Source of the DNA: Coriobacteriia bacterium
GTDB taxonomy: Bacteria; Actinomycetota; Coriobacteriia; Anaerosomatales; Anaerosomataceae
DNA length: 45,878 nucleotides
NCBI GenBank assembly: GCA_016938135.1
Contig: JAFGVD010000009.1
Span: 1 to 45,878 of the forward strand
Direction of reading: 5' to 3'
The translations under genes were made by a program, and so were the position numbers. This document shows, piece by piece, positions 36,061 to 45,205 of the stretch. The notes under the pieces were generated by a model. It made no database searches. It was not told the DNA's origin and saw nothing but the letters and a program-made list of their open reading frames with translations. The first letter of the stretch is position 1; each line of letters starts with the position of its first letter.

Positions 36061-38268
36061 CTACGGCGTGGGCGTGCTGGTGGGGGGCACCGTACTGGTC
36101 GGGTCTGGTTCCGGCGGCTCCACCGGTTCCGGTGGGGTGCTGGGGTCGATGCCCTTCGAGACCACGCACGTCACCACCTCGGCCGGCTTCACCTTCGTGC
36201 CGGCAGCAGGGCTTTGGCTGATGACTCTGCCCGCCTCAACGGTGGGGCTGTAGGCTGACGTGAACGCCGCCTCCAGTTTCGCCTCGGTGATCACCTTCTC
36301 GGCATCCGCCTGCTTCATGTCCTTGACGTCCGGCACGGCGATGTCGGGAACATCCCATTCGCTCTTCCAGGTGTACTTGGGAGCCGGCGCGGACTTGAAG
36401 TCTGTCTTGGGCGTGTCAGCCAACGCGTTCTTCATGAACTCGGCCCAGATCATCGCGGGGAACGTCCCACCGAACACAGTGATCCCATGCACATTGCGCA
36501 TCGGCTTCTCGGGCGTGTAACCCATCCAGACGGCGCATGCAAGTTGCGGTGTGTAGCCGCAGAACCAGGCGTCTCTGTAGTCCTGGGTCGTCCCCGTTTT
36601 GCCTGCCGCAGGGCGCCCTATGTTGGCGCGAGTCGCCGTCCCGCCACTGATCACACCCTTGAGTATCTGAGTGGTGGCGTACGCAACGGAAGCGCTGATC
36701 GCCTGAGTCCCCGTATGGTCAGCCTCAAAGATCGTCTCGCCGCTTGAGTCGAGCACCTTCTCGATGGCAACCGGCGGGATATGGCGTCCTTCATTGGCGA
36801 GGGTCGCGTACGACGCGGTCATCTCCAAGGGGGTCACTTCCTGGCTTCCAAGCGTTATTGAGAGGTAGGGCTCGATGTCGGTCGTAATACCCATGTCGTG
36901 GGCGGTCTCCACCACGGGTTCGGCACCCATTTCAGCGATCAGCCTCGCGAACGCCGCATTGACCGAGCCCACGGTGGCCTGCTTGAGCGTGATATAGCCC
37001 TTGCTTCCGCCGGTGACGCGCCACGGTGTGCCACCGGTCTGGATCACTGCGGGAGAGGAGGAGTCTATCTTGCGAGTAGGCGGCATGCCTTGCTTGAGGG
37101 CGGTCACCAGGGTGAACATCTTGAACGATGACCCCGGCTGTCTTTTGGCCTGTGTGGCGAAGTTGAACTTGTTGGTGTCCCAGTCCCTGCCGCCCACCAT
37201 TGCCTTGATCTTGCCGCTCTCCGGCTCTATGGCCACCAGGGCGTAGTCCGGGTCTGAGTCCTTGTTCATGATCTTGCGGCATGCGGCCTCAGCCTGATCC
37301 TGGGTCGTGGTGTCCAGCGTGGTGTAGACAGTCAGACCGCCCTGGAACACAAGCCCGGTGCCGTACTCGTCTTGCAGAAGCTTCTTCACGTGAGCTACGA
37401 AGTACGGCGCCGAGTAGACCCCGGACTTGTCCAGCTGCGCCGCTCGTCCAAGTGAGAGTTCTTCGACCTTGGCCGCCTCGTACTCCTCGTCGGTGATGTA
37501 CCCTTGTTCGTGCATCTTGCTGAGAACCCACTGCCGACGCGAGACGGCGCCTTCGGCGTTGTCGTACGGGGACAGGTTGCTGGGTGACTGCACAAGGCCG
37601 GCCAGAAGGGCCGCCTCAGCGATAGTGAGCTCGGACGCATGTTTGCTGAAGAACGTGAGGGCGGCTGATTCAGCTCCGTACGCGCCCTCCCCGAAGTAGA
37701 CGGTGTTGAGGTACATGCTCAGCACTTCGTCTTTGGACATCCTCTGCTCAAGCTCGTATGCGAGGTATGCCTCACGGACTTTGCGACGGTATGAGATGTC
37801 GTAGCGCTCGTCGGCCAAGATCGTGTTGCGGATGTACTGCTGCGTGATCGTGGAAGCGCCTTCCGAGACACCACCTGCAACGAGGTTCGTCATGAATGCA
37901 CGCACGATGCCCACAGCATCGAAGCCGTTGTGCTGGTAGAAGCGTTCATCCTCGACCGCCACCAGCGCATGCTGCATGTATGGGGAGATCTCATCAAGAT
38001 CGACCACCTGGCGGTTCTCCAGGTACAGGTTGGCGATGAGCTTGTTGTCTGCCGAGTAGACCTTCGTCGCCTGGGCCACGCTGAATGCCGTAGGGTCATC
38101 CAGGTCGGGCAGGTCTACAAGCCATCCGGAGAACATGCTGAAAGCCGCAGCTGCACCTACACCCGTGAGGAGCACCGTGAGGGCAACAAGCATCGCGATG
38201 CCGCCAAAGATCACTCGGATCGCAGTATTGGACTTTCTTGTGCGGTGAAGCCGCGTGCGCCGTGACAT
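36061..38268 (-). CDS. class A penicillin-binding protein with one PASTA domain
   Basis: Bifunctional transglycosylase/transpeptidase that polymerises and cross-links peptidoglycan. The 735-residue product has a short basic cytoplasmic N-terminus and one membrane helix (about 17-43). The GT51 domain has catalytic Glu106 in VEDERFY and STITQQ. The transpeptidase has SSFK (Ser380-Lys383), SVN (435-437) and KTGT (557-560). One PASTA domain (about 632-697) is followed by a Pro/Thr-rich tail. The start at 38268 follows AAGGGAGCC; the open frame continues 47 codons upstream without family similarity. It is divergent from the U32 gene. Confidence 0.94.
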   Translation of the reverse strand: MSRRTRLHRTRKSNTAIRVIFGGIAMLVALTVLLTGVGAAAAFSMFSGWLVDLPDLDDPTAFSVAQATKVYSADNKLIANLYLENRQVVDLDEISPYMQHALVAVEDERFYQHNGFDAVGIVRAFMTNLVAGGVSEGASTITQQYIRNTILADERYDISYRRKVREAYLAYELEQRMSKDEVLSMYLNTVYFGEGAYGAESAALTFFSKHASELTIAEAALLAGLVQSPSNLSPYDNAEGAVSRRQWVLSKMHEQGYITDEEYEAAKVEELSLGRAAQLDKSGVYSAPYFVAHVKKLLQDEYGTGLVFQGGLTVYTTLDTTTQDQAEAACRKIMNKDSDPDYALVAIEPESGKIKAMVGGRDWDTNKFNFATQAKRQPGSSFKMFTLVTALKQGMPPTRKIDSSSPAVIQTGGTPWRVTGGSKGYITLKQATVGSVNAAFARLIAEMGAEPVVETAHDMGITTDIEPYLSITLGSQEVTPLEMTASYATLANEGRHIPPVAIEKVLDSSGETIFEADHTGTQAISASVAYATTQILKGVISGGTATRANIGRPAAGKTGTTQDYRDAWFCGYTPQLACAVWMGYTPEKPMRNVHGITVFGGTFPAMIWAEFMKNALADTPKTDFKSAPAPKYTWKSEWDVPDIAVPDVKDMKQADAEKVITEAKLEAAFTSAYSPTVEAGRVISQSPAAGTKVKPAEVVTCVVSKGIDPSTPPEPVEPPEPDPTSTVPPTSTPTP

Positions 38269-38293
38269 CAGGCTCCCTTCATTCAACGACCCA

Positions 38294-38322
38294 TTATGGC
38301 GGCTTGTGCCGTATGATGCCAG
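38294..38322 (-). promoter_or_regulatory. promoter of the PASTA-domain PBP
   Basis: Reading the minus strand: CTGGCA (38322-38317), 17-base spacer, CATAAT (38299-38294), 25 bases before the ATG. Confidence 0.5.
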
Positions 38323-38352
38323 GTCGGGGCGTTGGGCTAGGCTCCGGCACTG

Positions 38353-38358
38353 TATACT
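38353..38358 (+). promoter_or_regulatory. -10 element upstream of the U32 gene
   Basis: TATACT 49 bases before the proposed start. The best -35 candidate, TTGGGC (38332-38337), is only 15 bases away. Confidence 0.4.
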
Positions 38359-38407
38359 CGGTCGATGCGATAGCTTGTTACCCTCGATGTACCGAAGGCG
38401 AACCGTC

Positions 38408-40834
38408 ATGCACCAGCCTCAAAAGGCGACGATAGAAACACCTGAACTTCTGGCTCCCGCCGGCTCACCGGCTGCGCTCATCGCCGCGGTCAACGGCGGT
38501 GCGGATGCCGTGTACCTTGGTATGGGCGAGCTGAATGCCCGCCGGGGAGCGGAGAACTTCACACTTGAGACGCTCGCTGAGGGCGCACGGTTCGCGCATC
38601 TTAGGGGCGCAAGAGTCTATCTGACCGCGAACATCGTCGTGCTGCCCGATGAGATGCGACGTGCTGTCGACCTTATCGACGGAGCCTGGGCGGCCGGCGT
38701 TGATGCGGTCATCGTTCAAGACCTCGGACTCTTGCGTGTGCTGCGCAGCGTCCTGCCGCACGTGCGCATCCACGCTTCTACGCAGATCGACGCCCACAAT
38801 GCGGCGTCCGTGCGGACGCTTGCCGAGCTTGGCTGTTCGCGGGTGACGTTGGCCCGCGAACTCTCGGTTGCAGAGATCGGGCGCATCGCGCGCTCCGTGG
38901 ACGTAGAGGTGGAATCGTTCGTTCACGGGTCGCTGTGCTACTGCTATTCGGGCCAATGCCTCATGTCCTCGGTGATAGGAGGGCGCTCGGCCAATCGCGG
39001 TCTGTGCGCCCAGCCATGCCGTATGCCCTACTCGCTCGTCCGAGACGCTTCCGAGGTCGTCGAAGTGGACGGGCGCTATCTGCTCAGTCCTCGAGACCTT
39101 GCCGGGATCGGTCAGCTTCCCGCGCTTATACGCAGCGGCGCCAGCGCTCTGAAGATCGAAGGCCGTATGAAGGCCCCCGAATACGTCTCGGTCGTCGTTG
39201 GCGTCTACCGTGCGGCACTGGATCGTGCTGCGGCTGACCCTGACGGGTATCAGGTGCTCGACGCTGAGACGCAACTGCTTGAAGAGGCGTTCAACAGGGG
39301 CTTCAGCGAGGCGTATCTTGCCGGTATCAGCGACGGTCGGATGATGAACACGAGTCGACCGAACAACAGGGGTGTTCTCATCGGCCGCATCTCGGCGGTG
39401 AACGGCGGTGTCGCCGAGGTGGCGCTGGACCGTGCGTTGGACGCTGCGGATACCATAGAGTTCTGGACGGGCAAGGGACGTTTTGCCCAGAGAGCAGGCG
39501 AGCTGCGCGTGCGTGACGTGACCGTCAGTCGTGCCGGGGCGTCCGAGCGCGTCAGTATCCTTCTGGAGGGTGCCGCCGGGCCGGGCGACCGGGTGTTCCG
39601 CGTTGCGAACGCGACGATGCTCGAGGCCGCGCGCGCCACTTTCGAAGGTCGCGATGCGCTGGAGTATCGAGCCACCGCTGTCCGGTTCGAAGTGCGCATG
39701 CATATCGGCGAGCCGCTCACGGTGACAGCCAGCGGGGGAGGGTTCCAGTCGCAGGCCGTCGGTCCGGTGGTGGAACCCGCGCGCACCAGGGCTGTATCGG
39801 CCGAGGATGTCTCGGAGCACGTAGGCCGTGTTGGCGGTTCGGGTTACTTCGTGAGCGAGTGCGATGTCGACCTGGAACAGGGTGCCGGTATCGGCTTCTC
39901 GGTCCTTCATTCTCTCCGCCGAGAAGTCCTTGAGTCCTTGGATGGCCTTCGTCTTGCCCGGTGGCAGGACCGTCAGAGACATGAGCCGGTCGTTGTCGCC
40001 GTTCAGGGTCTTGATGCCACCCGGCGACCTCCGGTGGAGCTGGTTGCCTGTGTGACCGATCCGCAGTTGGCTTCCGCTTGCCTTGCTGCTGGTGCCGATC
40101 GGGTACTGGTGCGGGTCACCCCTGAAGACGACGCTTCCGCTGTTCCTTCGGGGACCAGTGCGCTCCTTCCGCGCATAGCGCATGAGGAAGAGATGGATAC
40201 GCTGGTGTCATTTGCGTCCCCCGGTCTCCCGCTCGCCGCAGGCAACCTGGGCGTGCTGGCCGAGACGATCGGTTCAGACGCTGACGTTTCCGCCGACTGG
40301 CCCCTCAATATCGTCAACCCGTGGGCAGCGCAGACGGTGTGCGACATAGGAGCATCATCGCTCTGGGCGTCTCATGAGCTGACCGCCTCACAGCTGACCG
40401 CACTTGCTGTAGGTTCACCGGTTCCGGTTGGAGCGGTGGTTTACGGCAGGGTGGAGCTCATGGTGGCCGAACGCTGTGTCTTGCAGAACGCAGGGGGCTG
40501 TACCAGGAGATGCGTTACATGCGAGCACCGGCAGCGAACATGGCTGTTGCGTGACGAGAAAGGCTACGAGTTCCCTGTCCTGACTGACGCGACCGGTCGT
40601 AGCCACATATATAATGCCGTCACTCTCGACCTCTCGCGGGCGCTGCCTGACGTGTTGGCAACCGGTGTCACTTCTTTGCGGCTGGACTTCTCCGTTGAGG
40701 ATGCGCAGGAGCACGTCCGTGTCGTCTCGGCCTACCGTGCGGCATTGAATGCGGCAGTGGCAGGAGAGACGCCTCCGGTGGATCCGGTCGTCTCACCTGC
40801 CACAAGTGGTCATTTCTTCCGAGGGGTGCGCTAG
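38408..40834 (+). CDS. U32 family protein with long C-terminal region (RlhA-like)
   Basis: An 808-residue member of peptidase family U32, now known largely as prephenate- or iron-sulfur-dependent RNA hydroxylases (RlhA, TrhP) and ubiquinone hydroxylases (UbiU/V). The TIM-barrel N-terminus reads ELLAPAGSPAALIAAVNGGADAVYLG. The cysteine set Cys177, Cys179, Cys184, Cys200 and Cys204 in the family segment (HGSLCYCYSGQC to GLCAQPCRMPY) could hold a 4Fe-4S cluster. The length, with a domain inserted after about residue 310 and a C-terminal Cys-rich CVLQNAGGCTRRCVTCEH stretch, suits the RlhA branch, which modifies 23S rRNA. Activity is inferred. The ATG at 38408 has a weak AAGGCG; an alternative start at 38387 lacks any. 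Confidence 0.82.
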   Translation: MHQPQKATIETPELLAPAGSPAALIAAVNGGADAVYLGMGELNARRGAENFTLETLAEGARFAHLRGARVYLTANIVVLPDEMRRAVDLIDGAWAAGVDAVIVQDLGLLRVLRSVLPHVRIHASTQIDAHNAASVRTLAELGCSRVTLARELSVAEIGRIARSVDVEVESFVHGSLCYCYSGQCLMSSVIGGRSANRGLCAQPCRMPYSLVRDASEVVEVDGRYLLSPRDLAGIGQLPALIRSGASALKIEGRMKAPEYVSVVVGVYRAALDRAAADPDGYQVLDAETQLLEEAFNRGFSEAYLAGISDGRMMNTSRPNNRGVLIGRISAVNGGVAEVALDRALDAADTIEFWTGKGRFAQRAGELRVRDVTVSRAGASERVSILLEGAAGPGDRVFRVANATMLEAARATFEGRDALEYRATAVRFEVRMHIGEPLTVTASGGGFQSQAVGPVVEPARTRAVSAEDVSEHVGRVGGSGYFVSECDVDLEQGAGIGFSVLHSLRREVLESLDGLRLARWQDRQRHEPVVVAVQGLDATRRPPVELVACVTDPQLASACLAAGADRVLVRVTPEDDASAVPSGTSALLPRIAHEEEMDTLVSFASPGLPLAAGNLGVLAETIGSDADVSADWPLNIVNPWAAQTVCDIGASSLWASHELTASQLTALAVGSPVPVGAVVYGRVELMVAERCVLQNAGGCTRRCVTCEHRQRTWLLRDEKGYEFPVLTDATGRSHIYNAVTLDLSRALPDVLATGVTSLRLDFSVEDAQEHVRVVSAYRAALNAAVAGETPPVDPVVSPATSGHFFRGVR

Positions 40835-40836
40835 GG

Positions 40837-43527
40837 TTATTTGACTTCCACCACGATAGGCAGGCTGGAGACGAGTCCGTCTTCATCGGTCACCCAGAGG
40901 GTGACGGTGTACTTGCCCGCGGTCGTGAACTTATGCTTGACGATTGCCCCCTCCACCAGAGGTGAAGAGTCCCCAAACTCCCATGCGTACTTCGCGATAC
41001 CGCCATCGGCTTCCGACTCAGAGGCGTCGAACGTGATCTCCTCGTTCGCGCTCGGGGTCTTGGGCGTATAGGTGAAAGTCGCCACCGGTGGCTCGTTTAC
41101 AGGCGCGCCCTTTGATACGTAGAGCGTCACCACCGTCTCGGTCGTGACCGTGCTCGGATAGCGCGGATCCTGGTCTCCCACGATGCCCGCCGAGACGCCA
41201 TACATTTCCTGCTCCTCGACCTTGAACGCCAGCAGGAGCTTGTTGAGGAGCGTTATAGCGGCTTCCTTGGTCATCCCGATGAAGTTGGGAAGCTCGATCT
41301 CGGTCGGGCCTGTATGTATCTCGCATTCCCCGGGCAGGTGGCCCGAGAGGAAGAGGGCCGAACCCGTCTTCTCACAGTACTCAGTGGGAATCTGGCCCGA
41401 CTCCAGGCAGATCGTCGCCGACGTCAGACCCTTGGGGCGCTCGAAGTCCTCTTTGGGTTGTCCGTCCAATGCGGCCTTCATGAAGCGCGCCCAGATTTCT
41501 GCCGGGAAGGAGCCGCCGGTGACCTTGCGGCCGTGGACGTTCGTCATCTCGATCTGACCCTCTACATGGCCCACCCATACCGAGGCGGCGATTTGCGGTG
41601 TATAGCCACAGAACCATGCGTCACGATACTGCTGGGTGGTGCCGGTCTTGCCCGCGGCCGGTCGGCCTATTTGGGCAGCAGTACCGGTCCCCTTCGAGAT
41701 GACGCCTTTTAGTATGTCTGTGGTGAGATATGCGACCGCCGGCGAGATGGCTTCAACGCCCTCGGCGTCAGCAGTGTGCAAGACCTCACCGTCGCTGTCT
41801 TTCACCTCAAGGATGCCGTAGGGCGGTATATAGGTGCCTGCATTGGCCAGGGTTGCATACGCTGAAGCCATCTCCAGCGGTGTCACACCGTTCTTGAGCC
41901 CGCCCAGTGCGATCGCGGGAACGGCTTCGACATCGGTGGTTATACCAAGGCGTTGTGCGGTCTCGACCACGGTGTCGGCGCCTACCTCCAAGATGAGCTG
42001 CGCGAACACGGAGTTGACGGACTTCTCGGTGGCTTGGCGCAGTCGCATCAGCCCTCCGGCCGAGGTGCCGGTGACCTTCCAGACCTGACCGCCTGGGATG
42101 TCCAGACGTGCAGCGCTCGACTCGTACGTCTGCTCGGGTAGCACGCCGTTCTCCAGGCCTGCCACCAACACGAAGGGCTTGAACGCGGAGCCGGGCTGTC
42201 GGTGCCCTTGTACCGCCACGTTGTACTGCTGGGTCGCGAAGTCCTTGCCGCCCACCATGGCCAGTACCTCGCCTGTCGAAGGTTCTACGGCCACAAGGGA
42301 GGCCGACGGGTCGTCTTCCTGGTCAAGCTCAGCGGCGATCGCATCTTCGGCGGCCTGTTGCATAGTGAGATCGATGGTGGTGGTGATGTGAAGTCCGCCT
42401 TTGAACACCTGGTCGGGGCCGTACTCATCGATGAGCGTCTGCTTTATCCACTCCACGAAATAGGGAGCTGGCGTGGTGGTGTCCACATCCACCTGCGCGA
42501 GCGCGAACTCCTCGGCCACCGCAGCGTCGTGTTCGGCCTGCTCGATGTAGCCTTCCGAGAGCATCTGACCCAGAACGGTGTCGCGTCTGTCTTTTGCGGC
42601 ATCGGGGTCGATACGCGGCGAGTAGTTGCCAGGCGACTTGATGACGCCGCCGATCATCGCGCATTCGGCCAGCGACAGCTCGCTCACGTCTTTGCCGAAG
42701 TAGGTCTCGGCAGCGGACTGGACGCCATAGGCGCCGTGTCCGAAGTAAATGGTGTTGAGATACATCGTCAAGATCTCGTCTTTGGTGTACTCCTTCTCAA
42801 GTTTGTACGCCAAGATCGCTTCCTTGATCTTCCGGGTTATCGTGCCCTCGCGCTCGACAAAGGTGTTGACCACGTACTGCTGCGTGATGGTAGAGCCCCC
42901 GTGGCGCTTGTTCTGAGTGATGTCCACCCACAGGGCTCGTGCGATGCCGAGAGGGTCGACCCCTTTGTGCTCGTAGTAGCGCTGGTCCTCAGTGGAGATG
43001 ACGGCTTGCCGCAATTGCACGGGTATCTGCTCGAAGGCGACATCGGTGCGGTTCTGCTCCGCGTACAGCTCAGTGAGCACATCGCCGTTGCGGTCATATA
43101 TGACCGAGGTCTGGTCGCGACCCTTCGTGGGGTTCTGCAGGTCGGGAAGGTCCTTGCTGACCGACGCGTAGACGACTCCCACAGCGATAAGCCCGCCCAC
43201 AATGCCCAATCCTGTGGCGATCGCGGCGATCCGAAGCACCTTGCGCCAGACGCTGCGTGGCTTCCTGGCCGGTTTGCGCGCGGGGCTCTTCTGCCCGGAG
43301 GGTCGGCGCTTGACTGCCCCCGCCTGGCGGTTGGGTGTCTTGCGGACGGGCCGCTGGGTCGCCTGTCCGGAAGAACCCGCGCCGGCGCGGGGTGCCCGCT
43401 TACGAGGCGTAGGCTGAGCGTTTGTGCGTTGCCGCTGACGCGGAGCCGGGTTCTTACGGTTGCTCGCCGAGGAGCGATTCCCGGCGGAGGACCGGTTGCG
43501 GCGGGGATTGCTATTGAAGTCGTCCAT
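40837..43527 (-). CDS. class A penicillin-binding protein with PASTA and PKD domains
   Basis: A second bifunctional peptidoglycan synthase, 896 residues. The cytoplasmic N-terminus (1-93) is very basic and Arg/Lys/Pro/Ser-rich, followed by a membrane helix (about 97-121). The GT51 domain has Glu180 in STEDQRYYEH and STITQQ. The transpeptidase has SAFK (447-450), SVN (503-505) and KTGT (627-630). A cysteine-bearing linker (Cys707, 718, 735) leads to one PASTA domain (about 744-807) and a C-terminal PKD domain (about 812-896, with AWEFGDSSP and YTVTLWVTDEDG). PKD on a class A PBP is unusual. The ribosome binding site is weak and distant (AGAGGATG). The 3' end lies two bases from the convergent U32 gene. 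Confidence 0.93.
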   Translation of the reverse strand: MDDFNSNPRRNRSSAGNRSSASNRKNPAPRQRQRTNAQPTPRKRAPRAGAGSSGQATQRPVRKTPNRQAGAVKRRPSGQKSPARKPARKPRSVWRKVLRIAAIATGLGIVGGLIAVGVVYASVSKDLPDLQNPTKGRDQTSVIYDRNGDVLTELYAEQNRTDVAFEQIPVQLRQAVISTEDQRYYEHKGVDPLGIARALWVDITQNKRHGGSTITQQYVVNTFVEREGTITRKIKEAILAYKLEKEYTKDEILTMYLNTIYFGHGAYGVQSAAETYFGKDVSELSLAECAMIGGVIKSPGNYSPRIDPDAAKDRRDTVLGQMLSEGYIEQAEHDAAVAEEFALAQVDVDTTTPAPYFVEWIKQTLIDEYGPDQVFKGGLHITTTIDLTMQQAAEDAIAAELDQEDDPSASLVAVEPSTGEVLAMVGGKDFATQQYNVAVQGHRQPGSAFKPFVLVAGLENGVLPEQTYESSAARLDIPGGQVWKVTGTSAGGLMRLRQATEKSVNSVFAQLILEVGADTVVETAQRLGITTDVEAVPAIALGGLKNGVTPLEMASAYATLANAGTYIPPYGILEVKDSDGEVLHTADAEGVEAISPAVAYLTTDILKGVISKGTGTAAQIGRPAAGKTGTTQQYRDAWFCGYTPQIAASVWVGHVEGQIEMTNVHGRKVTGGSFPAEIWARFMKAALDGQPKEDFERPKGLTSATICLESGQIPTEYCEKTGSALFLSGHLPGECEIHTGPTEIELPNFIGMTKEAAITLLNKLLLAFKVEEQEMYGVSAGIVGDQDPRYPSTVTTETVVTLYVSKGAPVNEPPVATFTYTPKTPSANEEITFDASESEADGGIAKYAWEFGDSSPLVEGAIVKHKFTTAGKYTVTLWVTDEDGLVSSLPIVVEVK

Positions 43528-43644
43528 GTGTGCTCGGTGTCCATCCTCTGCGACTTGGGGATGTTGCAGTTATATATACAGTAAGAAACGGCTCACGTTC
43601 CCCGGAATACTCTACCTGATGGCCGAGGAGGGCGCCGTTCTTCG

Positions 43645-43653
43645 TGCTAGTAT
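43645..43653 (+). promoter_or_regulatory. extended -10 promoter of tyrS
   Basis: TG-C-TAGTAT fits the extended -10 pattern TGnTAnnnT. It lies about 100 bases before tyrS. The leader contains GAGCC/GGCTC arms that could form a hairpin, but no T-box motif. Confidence 0.5.
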
Positions 43654-43755
43654 GACCTGCAAACAGTGAGCCAGGCACCCGCATGGCAGTCACGGTTCGG
43701 TAACGGGCCGGATGCGTTGTGCGGGCTCCCGCGCAAGAAGGAGGGACGACCCCAC

Positions 43756-44961
43756 GTGGCAACCGCCGCAGATCAACTCCGCGTCATCAAGAGTGGTACA
43801 GCAGACCTGGTCCCGGAGCAAGACCTGATCAAGAAGCTAGGGGATGGGCGTCCGCTCACCATCAAGCTCGGCGTGGATCCCACTGCGCCGGACCTGCATC
43901 TGGGACATGCCGTTCCGCTGCGCAAGCTGCGTCAGTTCCAAGACCTTGGGCACCGTGTCGTTCTCATCATCGGTGACTTCACTGCTCTGATCGGGGATCC
44001 ATCAGGCCGAAGCGCTACCCGTCCTCCTCTGACACCCGAACAGGTAGAGGCACACGCTACTACTTATATAGAGCAGGCGTATAAGATACTGGATCCCGAG
44101 AAGACCGAGATGCGCAGGAACTCCGAGTGGCTGGCGCCGCTCGGTTTCGAGGAGCTCTTAAGACTCACCAGTCGGTTCACAGTGGCCCGTATCCTAGAAC
44201 GCGACGACTTCTCGAAGCGATATCAAGAGGGTATCGGCATCTCGCTGCATGAGCTGCTCTACCCGGTGGCCCAGGCGTACGACTCAGTCGCGATAGAGGC
44301 AGATGTCGAACTGGGAGGCACCGATCAGCTGTTCAATCTTCTGGCAGGCCGTGAGCTAATGGAGAAGATGGGCCTGGAACCGCAGGTCTGTCTTACGTTG
44401 CCTTTGCTGGAAGGTACGGACGGCGTACAGAAGATGAGCAAGAGCTACGGCAACTACGTCGGCCTGACGGATGCACCGGACGACATGTTCGGGAAGGTGA
44501 TGTCGGTTCCGGATGAACTGATGGTCAAGTACTACCGTCTCTGCACCCCGCTGTCATTGGATGAGGTGGAGGCGATAGAGGCCGGTCTCTCGGATGGATC
44601 GATGCATCCCAATCTCGCGAAACGCAGACTTGCCCGTGAGATCGTGGCGCTCTACCACTCTATCGACGACTCGACCGCCGCCGAGGCGGCATTCGACCGC
44701 GTGTTCAAGCAGCACGCGGTACCCGATGACGTTCCTCAGATCACCGTCGATCTGGATGAGTCGGTGCACGTCCCCGCGCTTCTCTCGACACTGAAGCTCG
44801 TTGCTTCCAATTCCGAGGGTCGCCGGATGATCGATCAAGGTGCCGTGCGCGTGGATGGCGAGCTTCTTGCCCCCGGTACCTATGACTTGGACCAAAGCGC
44901 CGTCCTGGGCTTGGTCGTGCAGGTCGGAAAGCGCCGATTTGCCCGCCCCGTGCGCCCCTGA
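43756..44961 (+). CDS. tyrS: tyrosyl-tRNA synthetase
   Basis: Class I synthetase that charges tRNA-Tyr. The 401-residue product has HLGH (48-51), GDFTALIGDPSGRS, the tyrosine pocket QAYDS, GGTDQLFN and KMSKS, then a C-terminal S4-type RNA-binding domain (LLSTLKLVASNSEGRRMIDQGAVRVDG). GTG at 43756 follows AAGGAGGG (43738-43745); the frame is open to 43666 but the added residues look like leader sequence. The dispersed HLGH/KMSKS pattern and S4 tail place it in the TyrZ-like group. Confidence 0.96.
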   Translation: MATAADQLRVIKSGTADLVPEQDLIKKLGDGRPLTIKLGVDPTAPDLHLGHAVPLRKLRQFQDLGHRVVLIIGDFTALIGDPSGRSATRPPLTPEQVEAHATTYIEQAYKILDPEKTEMRRNSEWLAPLGFEELLRLTSRFTVARILERDDFSKRYQEGIGISLHELLYPVAQAYDSVAIEADVELGGTDQLFNLLAGRELMEKMGLEPQVCLTLPLLEGTDGVQKMSKSYGNYVGLTDAPDDMFGKVMSVPDELMVKYYRLCTPLSLDEVEAIEAGLSDGSMHPNLAKRRLAREIVALYHSIDDSTAAEAAFDRVFKQHAVPDDVPQITVDLDESVHVPALLSTLKLVASNSEGRRMIDQGAVRVDGELLAPGTYDLDQSAVLGLVVQVGKRRFARPVRP

Positions 44962-45025
44962 GCTGGGGTTCTGTGTTTCGAATCGCGCTTGATGAGCGAT
45001 ATATCAGAAAGGTCGCAAAAGGTGC

Positions 45026-45054
45026 TTGCGCCGGTATAGGGCGAGTGGTAGAGT
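45026..45054 (+). promoter_or_regulatory. upstream promoter before rrn
   Basis: TTGCGC (45026-45031), 17-base spacer, TAGAGT (45049-45054). Predicted transcript start about 45061. Confidence 0.55.
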
Positions 45055-45060
45055 ATCTAA

Positions 45061-45205
45061 GCTGCTTCCCGAGCGTATCAACGAGTGGAGCGCGATCTTG
45101 AAAAGCAAGATTTCGGGTGGGTTAACAGGATAGGGTAGACGGCCATCATCATGGCGGCCGTGAGCCCGCCTGACGCCTCCGAAAAGTACATCCGGGGGCG
45201 TTTTC
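45061..45205 (+). ncRNA. candidate small RNA or attenuated rrn leader
   Basis: About 145 bases bounded by a promoter and an intrinsic terminator, without a credible ORF. It can form ATCTTG/CAAGAT and CGGCC/GGCCG hairpins before the terminator stem. No match to a known RNA class was recognised (not 6S, SRP, RNase P or a riboswitch I know). Confidence 0.35.
45172..45205 (+). terminator. terminator upstream of the rrn promoter
   Basis: ACGCCTCCG (45173-45181) pairs with CGGGGGCGT (45193-45201) with one G-T pair, followed by TTTTC. It ends transcription from the upstream promoter or from tyrS. Confidence 0.75.

Noticed and set aside
42202-43584. Plus-strand ORF of 460 codons opposite the second PBP
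   Set aside because: Antisense shadow; the minus strand carries all PBP motifs.
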